DNA of 64,000 nt, from NCBI RefSeq assembly GCF_020404765.1, contig NZ_JAIVEM010000005.1, positions 62,001 through 126,000 on the forward strand. The letters are read 5' to 3'. Positions 7,804 through 16,325 of the stretch are shown in pieces. Position numbers and translations under genes: made by a program. Under the pieces are notes generated by a model that ran no database searches, was not told where the DNA came from, and saw only the letters and a program-made list of their open reading frames with translations. The stretch comes from Paenibacillus sp. BJ-4. Lineage in GTDB: Bacteria; Bacillota; Bacilli; Paenibacillales; Paenibacillaceae. Position 1 is the first letter of the stretch. Every line of letters begins with the position of its first letter.

Positions 7804-8937
7804 ATGAAAGCTAAAGCAGTGAGAGACCGAATCGTACAGGAATTTATGGAACTCGTACAGGTGGATAGCGAAACGAAGTATGAGCAGGAAATAGCACGTG
7901 TTTTGAAAGGAAAATTCAATGCGCTTGGGCTGGAGGTAACGGAAGACGATTCCCGTGAAAGAACAGGACATGGCTCAGGCAACCTGATTGTCACCTGGAA
8001 AGCAGAAGGTGTGGAGAAAGCGCCTAAATTGTTTTTTACCTGCCACATGGATACCGTTACCCCGGGCAAAGGCATTAAGCCACAGCTGGGTGAAGATGGC
8101 TGGATTCGTAGTGACGGTTCAACGATTCTGGGATCGGACGACAAGGCGGGAATTGCTGCATTGTTTGAGGCAATTCGCGTCGTGCGCGAGCAGAATATTC
8201 CCCATGGTCAAATTCAGTTCGTCATTACCGCTGGAGAGGAATCCGGTTTGATGGGTGCGCGAGCGATGAAGCCGGAAGTGCTGGATTCGGACTTTGGGTA
8301 TGCATTGGATTCCAATGGGGAAGTAGGTTCCATTTGTATAGCTGCACCTACGCAGGCACGTATTGAAATGAAGATTACAGGGAAATCCGCTCATGCAGGT
8401 GTGAATCCTGAAGATGGCATTAGTGCCATTCAAGTCGCATCCAAGGCGATTTCCAATATGAAACTGGGCCGAATTGATAAAGAAACCACTGCAAACATCG
8501 GGAGCTTCGAGGGCGGTGGGGCAACGAATGTTGTATGCGATTTTGTACTTATTCGTGCAGAGGCGCGCAGTATTGTGCAGGAGAAGGTTAATCATCAAAT
8601 CCAGCATATGCGTGAAGCATTGGAAACTACAGCGCGTGATTTTGGCGCACAGGGTGAGTTCCGCAGCGAGGTCATCTATCCGGCATTCAGCTTTACGGAG
8701 CATGATGAGGTTGTACAGGTGGCGCAGCGTGCAATTCAAGGACTGGGATTGGCAACGTCGACCTTCCATTCCGGTGGTGGCTCAGATGCCAATGTATTCA
8801 ACGGACTGGGCATTCCAACGGTGAATTTGGCTGTGGGTTACCAGAACATTCATACAACAGAGGAAAAAATCAAGGCTGATGACCTGGTAAAGGTTGCTGA
8901 AGTAGTTGTAGCTCTCATTCAGGAGACTACGAAATAA
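7804..8937 (+). CDS. M20-family metallopeptidase (PepT/YqjE-like)
   Basis: A 377-residue di-zinc aminopeptidase-like enzyme. Seen: the metal ligand and catalytic Asp in FTCHMDTVTPGKGIKP, the bridging Asp in LGSDDKAGIAAL, the catalytic Glu pair in TAGEESGLMGAR, the dimerisation insert with GKSAHAGVNPEDGISAI, and the C-terminal ligand region FHSGGGSDANVFN. The pattern matches the tripeptidase-like YqjE branch of M20. AGAGGAAAG precedes the ATG. Likely cytosolic, releasing amino acids from small peptides; the true substrate is unknown. A strong terminator follows. Confidence 0.88.
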   Translation: MKAKAVRDRIVQEFMELVQVDSETKYEQEIARVLKGKFNALGLEVTEDDSRERTGHGSGNLIVTWKAEGVEKAPKLFFTCHMDTVTPGKGIKPQLGEDGWIRSDGSTILGSDDKAGIAALFEAIRVVREQNIPHGQIQFVITAGEESGLMGARAMKPEVLDSDFGYALDSNGEVGSICIAAPTQARIEMKITGKSAHAGVNPEDGISAIQVASKAISNMKLGRIDKETTANIGSFEGGGATNVVCDFVLIRAEARSIVQEKVNHQIQHMREALETTARDFGAQGEFRSEVIYPAFSFTEHDEVVQVAQRAIQGLGLATSTFHSGGGSDANVFNGLGIPTVNLAVGYQNIHTTEEKIKADDLVKVAEVVVALIQETTK

Positions 8938-8959
8938 AACTTGTATCTTATACACAAAG

Positions 8960-9016
8960 AGGTTCAGACTAAAGACAGGAATATCGTTCCTTTGTCTTTA
9001 GACCTGAACCTTTTTT
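8960..9016. terminator. Long terminator after the M20 peptidase, overlapping the mciZ 3' end
   Basis: AGGTTCAG and a following ACTAAAGACA-like arm pair with TGTCTTTAG and CTGAACCT; TTTTTT ends at 9016. The stem covers the last codon and stop of the convergent MciZ-like gene. Confidence 0.85.
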
Positions 9017-9141
9017 GGAACGGTCAGTGAAGCAATGGTGGCTGAGGGACCGTGTTCCTTTTGCCATTGACGCAAGAGGGCTTGAATCTGCCAGGCTTTA
9101 CCGACGATATGGAGGGTAGTTTCAGTACGGTAGCTTTTCAT
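8998..9141 (-). CDS. mciZ: MciZ-like FtsZ-ring inhibitor peptide (47 aa)
   Basis: A 47-residue minus-strand ORF starting MKSYRTETTLHIVGKAWQ and continuing IQALLRQWQKEHG. MciZ of B. subtilis (40 aa) is a mother-cell peptide that caps FtsZ filaments during sporulation; its core LVGKAWEIRAKLKEY aligns with IVGKAWQIQALLRQW here. AAGGAGATG precedes the ATG at 9141 with good spacing. In B. subtilis mciZ also lies next to nudF and near spoIIM, which agrees with this position. The C-terminal tail is unlike and longer than the B. subtilis peptide. A sigma-E promoter was not identified with confidence. Confidence 0.78.
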   Translation of the reverse strand: MKSYRTETTLHIVGKAWQIQALLRQWQKEHGPSATIASLTVPKKVQV

Positions 9142-9265
9142 CTCAGCATCTCCTTATCACAGGAAGTTTGTTATACCACCAGCATATGTCCGAAGTGGAC
9201 AAGTTAGACTATCGTTGGCGATAATGAATAACGAAAGATAGATGATGAAGAAGGAGACATATCTG

Positions 9266-9865
9266 ATGAACGACCAAGTAAATCATCAAACGAACGATTT
9301 GCATCGCAAGCCCTATTCGAATCCTGCATTAGAGGAAAAAACGGTGTCCACGCAGCCGATTTTTGAAGGAAAGGTCATTACGTTACAGGTGGACACGGTA
9401 GAGCTGCCCGACGGCTCCACTGGAAAGCGTGAAATCGTGAAGCATCCGGGTGCGGTGGCTGTATTGGCGCTGCATCAAGGGAAGATGCTGGTCGTGGATC
9501 AGTACAGACAGGCTATGGGGCGCTGTGAGATGGAAATCCCAGCAGGTAAGCTGGAACGAGGCGAAGATCCGATGGAAGCGGCGAGACGTGAGCTGAGAGA
9601 AGAGACAGGTTACAAAGCCAAGTCGTTAAAGCTACTGCATTCCTTTTATACTTCCCCCGGCTTTGCGGATGAAATCATTTATCTATATGTGGCCGATGAT
9701 CTGGAGTTAGGGGAAATGGAGCCAGATGAGGATGAATTTCTGGAGCTGTTTGAGGTGACGCTAGAAGAAGCACAGGCGTTCATTCGAGAAGGACGGATTA
9801 GTGACGCGAAAACGATTTTGGCTGTCTATGCATGGCAGCTCCAACAACATACAGGGAGCTTTTAA
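9266..9865 (+). CDS. nudF: ADP-ribose pyrophosphatase (Nudix hydrolase)
   Basis: Hydrolyses ADP-ribose to AMP and ribose 5-phosphate (199 aa). The Nudix box is complete: GKLERGEDPMEAARRELREE then TGY, near residues 100-122, with the REExxEE pattern for Mg2+. A conserved substrate block, HSFYTSPGFADEI, follows. I chose the ATG at 9266 because AAGGAGA lies 8 bases upstream; the ATG at 9242 is inside the leader. The 3' end is 5 bases from the next gene's chosen start, so the two are probably cotranscribed. Confidence 0.92.
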   Translation: MNDQVNHQTNDLHRKPYSNPALEEKTVSTQPIFEGKVITLQVDTVELPDGSTGKREIVKHPGAVAVLALHQGKMLVVDQYRQAMGRCEMEIPAGKLERGEDPMEAARRELREETGYKAKSLKLLHSFYTSPGFADEIIYLYVADDLELGEMEPDEDEFLELFEVTLEEAQAFIREGRISDAKTILAVYAWQLQQHTGSF

Positions 9866-9870
9866 GAAAT

Positions 9871-11067
9871 ATGAACGGAAATAAGGTAGAACTTACAGAT
9901 TATTTCGCTGACCTCCATATTCATATTGGCAGAACAGAGAAGGGAGATCCGGTCAAAATCAGTGGCAGCCGCAATCTCACCTTCGCTAATATCGCCAAGG
10001 AAGCCTCAGCTCGCAAGGGGATCGGACTGATCGGGATCATTGACTGCCACGCACCGAATGTTCAGGAAGATATTCGAACCTATTTGCATACGGGGGAAAT
10101 GACGGAAATCAGCGGCGGCGGCATTGCATACCGTGATACGGTGGTTCTTCTAGGCACGGAGCTGGAAATTCGAGCCGAAGGACGTCCTGAAGCGCACGTA
10201 CTGGCCTATTTTCCTAATCTGGCGGTGATGGAGGATTTTACGCAATGGATGGCCCGACATATGAAAAATGTCAATCTCAGCTCACAACGTATCTACGCAC
10301 CACCACGCGAATTGCAGCAGCAAATATACGGGCGTGGAGGTATTATGGTGTCTGCGCATGTGTTTACCCCTCATAAGGGCATTTACGGCAGCTCTGCGGC
10401 CCGAATGGAAGAACTGCTCGATATGGAGCTCATCAGTGGAGTGGAGCTGGGGCTAAGCGCAGATTCATCCATGGCTGGAATGATCTCGGAGCTGGATCGT
10501 TTCAGTTTTCTTACCAATTCCGATGCCCATTCACTTGGAAAAATTGGACGGGAATACAACAAATTATCGCTCACGCAGCCGTGCTTTGATGAATTCAGAA
10601 TGGCTTTGGAGCGGCGAGAAGGACGAAAGGTGTGTGCCAACTACGGATTAAACCCCAAGCTGGGCAAATACCACCGTTCTTACTGTCCAAGCTGCGGTAC
10701 GATTATTGACGAGCAACAGATGGTGGACGAACGTTGTCCTGATTGTGGTCACCCCAAGCTGGTGCGGGGCGTACTGGATCGAATATGGAGCATTGCCGAC
10801 CGTGAACAGCCTGTGATTCCCTCACATCGTCCGCCGTACATTTATCAGATTCCGCTGGAATTTATCCCTGGTCTGGGCAAAGCCAAGCTGAACCATCTGC
10901 TGACCGCGTTTGGAACGGAAATGAATATCTTGCATAAGGTCGATCAGGGAGAACTGGCGGCAGTTGTTGGGGACGAATTGGCGGAGCAAATCATACTGTC
11001 CCGTGAGGGACGGCTCTCTCTCGTGTCCGGCGGTGGCGGAACATACGGCAAAATAGCCAAGTCCTAG
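9871..11067 (+). CDS. PHP-domain DNA endonuclease, EndoQ/YqxK family
   Basis: A 398-residue protein with a PHP metal-binding domain (ADLHIHIG near the N-terminus, IIDCHAPN, and a late SDAHS), then a zinc-ribbon CPSCGTIID...CPDCGHP (two CxxC pairs near residue 270-300) and a C-terminal helix-hairpin-helix-like part (EFIPGLGKAKLNHLL). This architecture is that of EndoQ, which nicks DNA 5' of deaminated bases, known in Thermococcales and some Bacilli. The ATG at 9871 follows AGGGAG at a long 12-base spacing; the ATG at 9832 would overlap nudF by 34 bases and is the alternative. Function is inferred from architecture. Confidence 0.8.
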   Translation: MNGNKVELTDYFADLHIHIGRTEKGDPVKISGSRNLTFANIAKEASARKGIGLIGIIDCHAPNVQEDIRTYLHTGEMTEISGGGIAYRDTVVLLGTELEIRAEGRPEAHVLAYFPNLAVMEDFTQWMARHMKNVNLSSQRIYAPPRELQQQIYGRGGIMVSAHVFTPHKGIYGSSAARMEELLDMELISGVELGLSADSSMAGMISELDRFSFLTNSDAHSLGKIGREYNKLSLTQPCFDEFRMALERREGRKVCANYGLNPKLGKYHRSYCPSCGTIIDEQQMVDERCPDCGHPKLVRGVLDRIWSIADREQPVIPSHRPPYIYQIPLEFIPGLGKAKLNHLLTAFGTEMNILHKVDQGELAAVVGDELAEQIILSREGRLSLVSGGGGTYGKIAKS

Positions 11068-11088
11068 TTAAGTCATGTCCTGATAAAG

Positions 11089-11117
11089 TCATATCAGCAT
11101 CTGCTTGTTCATAACCA
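11089..11117 (+). promoter_or_regulatory. Candidate sigma-E promoter of spoIIM
   Basis: TCATATC (11089-11095) and CATAACCA (11110-11117) with a 14-base spacer resemble the sigma-E pattern KMATATT-14-CATACAHT, with several -10 mismatches. spoIIM is sigma-E dependent in B. subtilis. Confidence 0.4.
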
Positions 11118-11258
11118 TAATATAACCTTAAAAATAATTATCCCGCCGCTGGCTTGGCACATCTTTTGTGAATCTTCACTGTCTCCAATCTTGGCCAACA
11201 GCCGTCGGATTCCAGTTGTTTTTTGGACAAACAAGCAGATGAAAGGGGCAGGACGCCG

Positions 11259-11912
11259 ATGCAATGGTTTCGTCATACGTTAAAGGATCAGACGCCGTAT
11301 TATGTTTTTTTGGCTGTGCTGTTTCTGGTGGGAGTTGTTTTTGGTGCACTGATGGTAAATGCACTCTCGCTGGAGCAGCTACAGGATTTGTCGCGCTACC
11401 TGAAGGACTTTTTTGCGACGGTCAATCAAAATGAGCAGGGCTTTGCTGATCCGCAGGCGGCCTCAACCTTTTGGGATAGCGTGTCCTTGCATTTGAAATG
11501 GGTCGGGTTAATTTGGGTGTGCGGCCTTTCAGTCATCGGTCTTCCCGGTATTCTCGTGCTGAACTTTCTCAAGGGTGTGCTTATCGGATTTTCAGTGGGC
11601 TATTTGGTAGGGCAATATTCGTGGAAAGGGCTGTTATTTTCTCTCGTCTCGGTAGCTCCTCATAACCTGCTCGTGATTCCGGTGCTGCTTGTGTGTAGTG
11701 TAGCTGCGATGACCTTTTCCATTCATATGATCAAAACTAAAATACTTGCTACCCGTCCGTCTGACGGAATGTTGCGTCCTTTGCTGTCTTACGCAGGACT
11801 GACGGCTGTAATGATGCTGCTTCTCGTCGGCAGCGCGTCCTTTGAAACTTGGATCACCCCGGTTATGATGCAATGGGTCACTCCCATGCTGACGGCTTCC
11901 CTACCGTCTTGA
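11259..11912 (+). CDS. spoIIM: Stage II sporulation protein M
   Basis: Membrane protein of the SpoIID-SpoIIM-SpoIIP engulfment complex, which thins septal peptidoglycan and drives membrane migration; SpoIIM is the anchor. 217 aa with about five hydrophobic segments (YYVFLAVLFLVGVVFGALMV at the N-terminus, then WVGLIWVCGLSVIGLPGILV and three more). Length and topology match SpoIIM. The ATG at 11259 has AAAGGGG 10 bases upstream; a TTG at 11223 has no ribosome binding site. It lies upstream of fur as part of the conserved spoIIM-fur-xerD neighbourhood. Confidence 0.9.
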   Translation: MQWFRHTLKDQTPYYVFLAVLFLVGVVFGALMVNALSLEQLQDLSRYLKDFFATVNQNEQGFADPQAASTFWDSVSLHLKWVGLIWVCGLSVIGLPGILVLNFLKGVLIGFSVGYLVGQYSWKGLLFSLVSVAPHNLLVIPVLLVCSVAAMTFSIHMIKTKILATRPSDGMLRPLLSYAGLTAVMMLLLVGSASFETWITPVMMQWVTPMLTASLPS

Positions 11913-11927
11913 CCTGTTTCAAAATGT

Positions 11928-11957
11928 TTGACTTTATTTGTATACACCCCCTATAAT
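11928..11957 (+). promoter_or_regulatory. Sigma-A promoter of fur
   Basis: TTGACT (11928-11933), 18-base spacer, TATAAT (11952-11957). It is 55 bases before the fur ATG. The -10 runs into TATAATAAT, which resembles half of a PerR/Fur-type box, but the palindrome is incomplete. Confidence 0.7.
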
Positions 11958-12011
11958 AATAGGAGTGAAAAAAGTGCAGTAGGCAGTAGCTTTACAGGGG
12001 GAGGGAGACAC

Positions 12012-12509
12012 ATGGAAGCACGGATCGATAAAATTAAGCAGCAGCTGCAATCCCAGGGCTACAAACTAACGCCTCAGCGGGAAGCCACCGTTAGAGTTTT
12101 ACTTGAGAACGAAGATGATCATCTGAGTGCGGAAGATGTATTTATGCTCGTCAAAGAGAAAGCTCCCGAAATCGGTCTGGCAACCGTATACCGTACCCTA
12201 GAACTGCTAAGTGAACTGCATGTCGTGGAGAAAATTAATTTTGGTGATGGCGTGGCACGTTATGATTTGCGTGGCGATACGACCAAACATCACCATCACC
12301 ATTTGATATGTGTGCAGTGCGGCAGTGTAGATGAAATACTGGAAGATTGGCTTGGGCCTTTGGAAGAGCGGCTGGAACGGGAATATAATTTTACCGTAGT
12401 AGACCATCGTTTGGACTTCCACGGTATTTGTTATCGTTGTAAGGCGAAGAACGATACGACCGCTCAAAAGTCTTTGGGCAAAACCAAGAAAAACAAATCT
12501 CAGGATTAA
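12012..12509 (+). CDS. fur: Ferric uptake regulator (Fur family)
   Basis: A 165-residue metal-responsive repressor. N-terminal winged helix with LTPQREATVRVLLENEDDHL and the recognition helix IGLATVYRTLELL; C-terminal metal and dimer domain with the histidine cluster KHHHHHLICVQCG, EYNFTVVDHRLDFHGIC and CYRCK, the paired CxxC structural zinc site. The gene position next to spoIIM and xerD matches fur rather than perR or zur. The ATG at 12012 follows GGGGGAGGGAG; the earlier start at 11928 would fall on the promoter. A lysine-rich tail (KTKKNKSQD) extends the C-terminus. Confidence 0.9.
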   Translation: MEARIDKIKQQLQSQGYKLTPQREATVRVLLENEDDHLSAEDVFMLVKEKAPEIGLATVYRTLELLSELHVVEKINFGDGVARYDLRGDTTKHHHHHLICVQCGSVDEILEDWLGPLEERLEREYNFTVVDHRLDFHGICYRCKAKNDTTAQKSLGKTKKNKSQD

Positions 12510-12526
12510 TAAGCTGACAACCCAAG

Positions 12527-12563
12527 CTCTCACCGACGAAGACGCGTTCGGGAGAGTTTTTTT
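12527..12563 (+). terminator. Terminator after fur
   Basis: CTCTC and CCGA on the left pair with TCGG and GAGAG on the right, followed by seven T (12557-12563). Confidence 0.8.
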
Positions 12564-12675
12564 GGTTTGGGATGAGCTACACGGGACCAAGCGGTATAAA
12601 AAGGAATAGCTTGTCATATCCTTCCCTAGAGAGCCTGAATAGGTTCTATATTCTGGGAAAAGGCGGCTGATCCAC

Positions 12676-12918
12676 ATGGTAATATCCTTGCGAAAAGGAC
12701 TAAAATGGCTGCGGTTGGTCATATTGTTTGGGGCTTTGGCATGTATGTTCTTTTATAGCCTCAGATTGTTTACGGATTGGATATCACCTGTAGATCATTA
12801 CCGGATACCAGAAGGACATGCAGTTAAGGTATTTGGCGGACAGGAATTGTCTGAGGGAACTGAGCATCAAATGGTGTTGTTGGAGCGTTTACGTTTCTTT
12901 TACTGGTATGGGGAATAG
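12676..12918 (+). CDS. yqzK: DUF4227 (YqzK-like) small membrane protein
   Basis: An 80-residue protein with a basic N-terminus (MVISLRKGLKWLRL), one transmembrane helix (about residues 12-32), and a short outer part with SPVDHYRIPEGHAVKVF. This matches the YqzK/DUF4227 family, which sits beside fur and xerD in Bacilli. The ribosome binding site is weak (AAGGCGG). No function is known. It is separated from fur by a terminator and from xerD by 43 bases. Confidence 0.8.
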   Translation: MVISLRKGLKWLRLVILFGALACMFFYSLRLFTDWISPVDHYRIPEGHAVKVFGGQELSEGTEHQMVLLERLRFFYWYGE

Positions 12919-12961
12919 CTATGAATAAGCTGTAGGTAGGACAAGGAGACTTTTAGTATTC

Positions 12962-13906
12962 ATGAAAATATATATTCAACCTTTCGTTCGATATATGGAA
13001 GAGGAAAAGGGCTTGTCGCGCAGCACATTGGAAGCGTATCATCGGGACGTACAGCAGTTTGCCGAGTTCGCAGAAACCTGTGGCCTTGAGCAGCCGGACA
13101 ACGTCCAGCGGTCACATTTGGTGCTGTATTTGGGACGTTTGAAGGAACAGGGGAAAGCAGCGACGACGATCTCTCGCAGCGTTGCCTCCATTCGCTCCTT
13201 TTTTCATTTTCTGATTCGGGAGGGGATAGCAGGCCATGATCCATCTGTGCTGCTAGAGTTGCCGAAAGCGACCAAAAAGAAGCCCTCGGTGCTTACGCAG
13301 GATGAGATAGATCGTTTGCTGTCAGCACCCGATGTGACTGCCCCGCAGGGGGGACGGGATAAGGCGATGCTGGAGTTGCTGTATGCAACAGGCATCCGCG
13401 TATCCGAGCTGATTGCTCTGAACGTGCGTGATGTACGCACCGATCTGCGCTTTGTTCACTGTGGCGGCGAGGCGGGCAAGGAACGCGTAGTACCGATTAG
13501 CCGTGAGGCCTCAAAGTGGGCGCAGGCCTACATAGATGAGCAGCGTCCATTGTTGCTGCAATCCGTGCAGGACGAACAAGTTCAAACGGAGCAGGAAGCC
13601 TTGTTCTTGAATGTATCTGGACAGCGTCTAAGTAGACAGGGCTTTTGGAAAATAATTAAGAAGTACGGTCAGGAGGCAGGCATAAGCGAGGATATTACGC
13701 CGCATACGCTGCGGCATTCCTTTGCGGTACATATGCTGGAGGGCGGAGCTGATTTGCGCTCTGTACAGGAAATGCTGGGCCATGCCGATCTGTCCACGAC
13801 GCAGGTATATGCACAGACGGCCAGACGGAATATGAAGGAAGTATATGAAAAGCATCACCCGCACGGCAGCAACCGCACTTCTCATGAAAGCAAGGAACAT
13901 CGGTAA
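12962..13906 (+). CDS. xerD: Site-specific tyrosine recombinase XerD
   Basis: Acts with XerC/CodV at dif to resolve chromosome dimers (314 aa). N-terminal core-binding domain (YMEEEKGLSRSTLEAYHRD) and C-terminal catalytic domain with the full set of residues: Arg146 (ATGIRVSEL), Lys173, His248 and Arg251 (HTLRHSF), His274 (LGHADLSTTQ) and the Tyr283 nucleophile (QVYAQ). The family is the housekeeping Xer type by context, not a mobile-element integrase. In B. subtilis drm follows; here pupG follows directly after 92 bases. Confidence 0.92.
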   Translation: MKIYIQPFVRYMEEEKGLSRSTLEAYHRDVQQFAEFAETCGLEQPDNVQRSHLVLYLGRLKEQGKAATTISRSVASIRSFFHFLIREGIAGHDPSVLLELPKATKKKPSVLTQDEIDRLLSAPDVTAPQGGRDKAMLELLYATGIRVSELIALNVRDVRTDLRFVHCGGEAGKERVVPISREASKWAQAYIDEQRPLLLQSVQDEQVQTEQEALFLNVSGQRLSRQGFWKIIKKYGQEAGISEDITPHTLRHSFAVHMLEGGADLRSVQEMLGHADLSTTQVYAQTARRNMKEVYEKHHPHGSNRTSHESKEHR

Positions 13907-13998
13907 AGATTCGGTAACGATGCTTTGCTGTCATTAGAAAAGTGTAACGATCAGATCACTATAACTTAACGAGATTGTACAAGTCAGGAGAGATATTG

Positions 13999-14823
13999 AT
14001 GTCAACATCCAACCAAGCTATGATTCAGGAAGCAGCAGAGTATATTTATTCCAAGAGCGGAATTCGTCCGGAAATTGGTCTTATTCTAGGATCGGGACTC
14101 GGGATTCTGGCCGATTTGATTCAGGATGGAATTAGCATTCCCTATCAGGACATTCCCCATTTTCCCGTATCGACGGTAGAAGGGCATGAGGGAGAATTAC
14201 TGCTAGGTACGATTGAAGGTCGCGCTGTAGTCATGATGAAGGGGCGCTTTCACATGTATGAAGGCTATGGCCCGCAGCTTACAGCATTCCCTGTTCGGGT
14301 CATGAAGCAACTGGGTATTCAAAGTCTGCTGGTGACGAATGCAGCAGGTGGCGTAAATACATCTTACCAGGCAGGCGATCTGATGGTCATTTCGGATCAT
14401 CTTAATCTGACAGGACAGAATCCGCTGATTGGACCGAATGATGCGGGTCTGGGCGTTCGTTTCCCTGACATGTCGGAGGCGTACAGCCGTCGTTTGCGTG
14501 AAATTGCCAAACAAACAGCTGCCCAGCAGGGCTTCAGCCTGCAGGAAGGTGTATATGCCGGTTTGCTGGGACCTAACTATGAGACGCCTGCTGAAATCGT
14601 CATGCTGCGCACACTGGGCGCAGACGCGGTCGGTATGTCGACTGTGTCTGAGGTTATTGTAGCCCGCCATGCGGGTATTGAGGTGCTTGGGTTCTCCTGT
14701 ATCACAAACATGGCCGCAGGCATTCTGGATCAGCCTTTGTCCCATGATGAAGTGATGGAGACGGCGGAAAAGGTACGAGAGCAATTTTTGAAGCTTGTGC
14801 TGGCGATTATTCCACAAATGTAG
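13999..14823 (+). CDS. pupG: Purine nucleoside phosphorylase I
   Basis: Phosphorolysis of (deoxy)guanosine and inosine (274 aa, trimeric PNP type). Seen: phosphate-binding ILGSGLGILAD, the block MMKGRFHMYEGY, NAAGGVNTSYQAGDL, the base-binding LGPNYETPAE, VGMSTVSEVIVARH and SCITNMAAGI. AGGAGAG lies 7 bases before the ATG at 13999; an earlier in-frame TTG at 13975 has no site. The partner gene drm (phosphopentomutase) is missing from its usual place upstream. Confidence 0.93.
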   Translation: MSTSNQAMIQEAAEYIYSKSGIRPEIGLILGSGLGILADLIQDGISIPYQDIPHFPVSTVEGHEGELLLGTIEGRAVVMMKGRFHMYEGYGPQLTAFPVRVMKQLGIQSLLVTNAAGGVNTSYQAGDLMVISDHLNLTGQNPLIGPNDAGLGVRFPDMSEAYSRRLREIAKQTAAQQGFSLQEGVYAGLLGPNYETPAEIVMLRTLGADAVGMSTVSEVIVARHAGIEVLGFSCITNMAAGILDQPLSHDEVMETAEKVREQFLKLVLAIIPQM

Positions 14824-14865
14824 ATAAAGTTATGCCGCTGAGTTAAAGTGGTGGCATGTAAGCAA

Positions 14866-14918
14866 AGAACCCCATATCCGAGTGCCCACTGTTGGCCTAG
14901 GATATGGGGTTCTTTTTT
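14866..14918. terminator. Terminator between pupG and the O-antigen-ligase-like gene
   Basis: AGAACCCCATATCC (14866-14879) pairs with GGATATGGGGTTCT (14900-14913), followed by TTTTTT. The arms are symmetric enough to also serve the convergent minus-strand gene. Confidence 0.9.
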
Positions 14919-14950
14919 GCGTCAAATGGTCTGAGTGCGGGGGATATCTT

Positions 14951-16162
14951 CTAATGAAGCGGGGATGTGCTCAATGCTGTCGAATTTGTTTTTTCGGCTA
15001 CAGCCATTCTATGCCGCTCCTGCACCTTGATGACAATCACCATAAAAATGATCCAGTAGATGGATAGTGAGTTCAGAAAACGACTGTCCGTTATATTGTT
15101 TAATACGATGAACAGGAAAAAGACCACTGCTGTCAGCCATGTATACATATCTGCTTTGCCAATTCTGAATTTAAGTAAGGTGATTGTAACGAGTGTGATC
15201 GTGGCAAGGAGTCCTGTGAGGCCCACGTCGATCCACAAATCCCGGAAGCCGCTATGGCTACTTGTCAGATCAAACCGGATTCCGCCCGCATAGATGCTGG
15301 GCCGGGCTGCCCAGTAGGAGCCGTAACCATGACCAAACCAATAATGGCTCTGAATAGCACCAGAAATCCCCTGCCATATTTCTGTCCTTCCGGTCAAGGT
15401 TGTTGTTTTGCCGAACTCCGACGCAATCGCATCTCCAAAGGTAAAGGCGAGTACCGAGCTTAAAAGTGCAATCAGACAGGAAGTACTGATGAAAAAACCA
15501 CGTAACGCGACGCTTCGAATTCTTTTGAACAGCAATATAAACAGGATGAATGCGAACAGCGAAGATGTCAGCACCAACGAGGTGGTAGATTGGCATTTAA
15601 TGAGCAATAGGGCATTGAGTAAAATAAAGCCAACATGCAATGCTTTGCGTTTCCCCCTGAAAAAGTAAATAACATGTGAAACAAAACTTAACAGAGACAG
15701 GGTTCCGAGAGTGTTTTTGTGACCGGATATCCCTTTCCACAGCCCAGTATGTTCTACGCCTCCATGAATGGCAAAGGAGGGTACGAGTATAACGGCCAGT
15801 AGATTAAGTACGCTCAAAATACTTAACGAAACGACGAGTAGACGAATGCAGTCCTGTGCTGTGTAGTGAGTCACGAAATAAAGGCCGAAGCTAGAGACGG
15901 CAAGGAACTTAAGCACCATCAGCATGGACGAGGTCTGCTCCTGTTCAGCCCACAAGCAGGAGGCGGCAATGTACATGATGAGCAAAGTCAGCAACGGATT
16001 GTCGGCTAAAGTTACGATCACCGTTTTAAGCGAAGGCAGTAGCATGATGTAGCTGAATAACAGAATAAGCAGGGAAATCGTGATAACTCTGGGAGATAGG
16101 CCCTGACAGGCAAAAGGAATTGAAAAAGCCAATAAACCGGCCACTGTGAGTATGTGCTTCAC
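14951..16162 (-). CDS. O-antigen ligase-like (Wzy/WaaL superfamily) membrane protein
   Basis: A 403-residue polytopic protein with about 10-12 hydrophobic segments. The large periplasm-side loop contains GRTEIWQGISGAI and GHGYGSYW, followed by SSHSGFRDLWIDVGLTGLLA, the H-x-x-x-x-D-like signature of the Wzy_C/O-antigen ligase family. Such proteins polymerise or transfer glycans at the membrane outer face; in Gram-positives the substrate is an exopolysaccharide or glycoprotein glycan. No glycosyltransferases are near it. It sits between pupG and dacF, where B. subtilis has nothing, and is divergent from the beta-helix gene. Substrate unknown. Confidence 0.82.
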   Translation of the reverse strand: MKHILTVAGLLAFSIPFACQGLSPRVITISLLILLFSYIMLLPSLKTVIVTLADNPLLTLLIMYIAASCLWAEQEQTSSMLMVLKFLAVSSFGLYFVTHYTAQDCIRLLVVSLSILSVLNLLAVILVPSFAIHGGVEHTGLWKGISGHKNTLGTLSLLSFVSHVIYFFRGKRKALHVGFILLNALLLIKCQSTTSLVLTSSLFAFILFILLFKRIRSVALRGFFISTSCLIALLSSVLAFTFGDAIASEFGKTTTLTGRTEIWQGISGAIQSHYWFGHGYGSYWAARPSIYAGGIRFDLTSSHSGFRDLWIDVGLTGLLATITLVTITLLKFRIGKADMYTWLTAVVFFLFIVLNNITDSRFLNSLSIYWIIFMVIVIKVQERHRMAVAEKTNSTALSTSPLH

Positions 16163-16194
16163 GTCTTCACCGCCTAGATACGTTATGTATCTAT

Positions 16195-16222
16195 ATTATA
16201 CAAATTGTATCTTCTTGTACAA
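16195..16222 (-). promoter_or_regulatory. Sigma-A-like promoter of the O-antigen-ligase-like gene
   Basis: Read on the minus strand: TTGTAC (16222-16217), 16-base spacer, perfect TATAAT (16200-16195), 33 bases before the gene start. Confidence 0.65.
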
Positions 16223-16325
16223 TAATAAAATATTTGTTTTTCATTTTTTCAAGCCTAGAGCAAGCTCTTTTGTGCATATACTCAGTCCATGCTAAGAAGA
16301 TGTTTTATAAAATGGGGGTGTTCGG

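Noticed and set aside
12962..13906. Reading xerD as a mobile-element integrase
   Set aside because: It sits in the conserved spoIIM-fur-xerD-pupG order and has XerD-type length and motifs.
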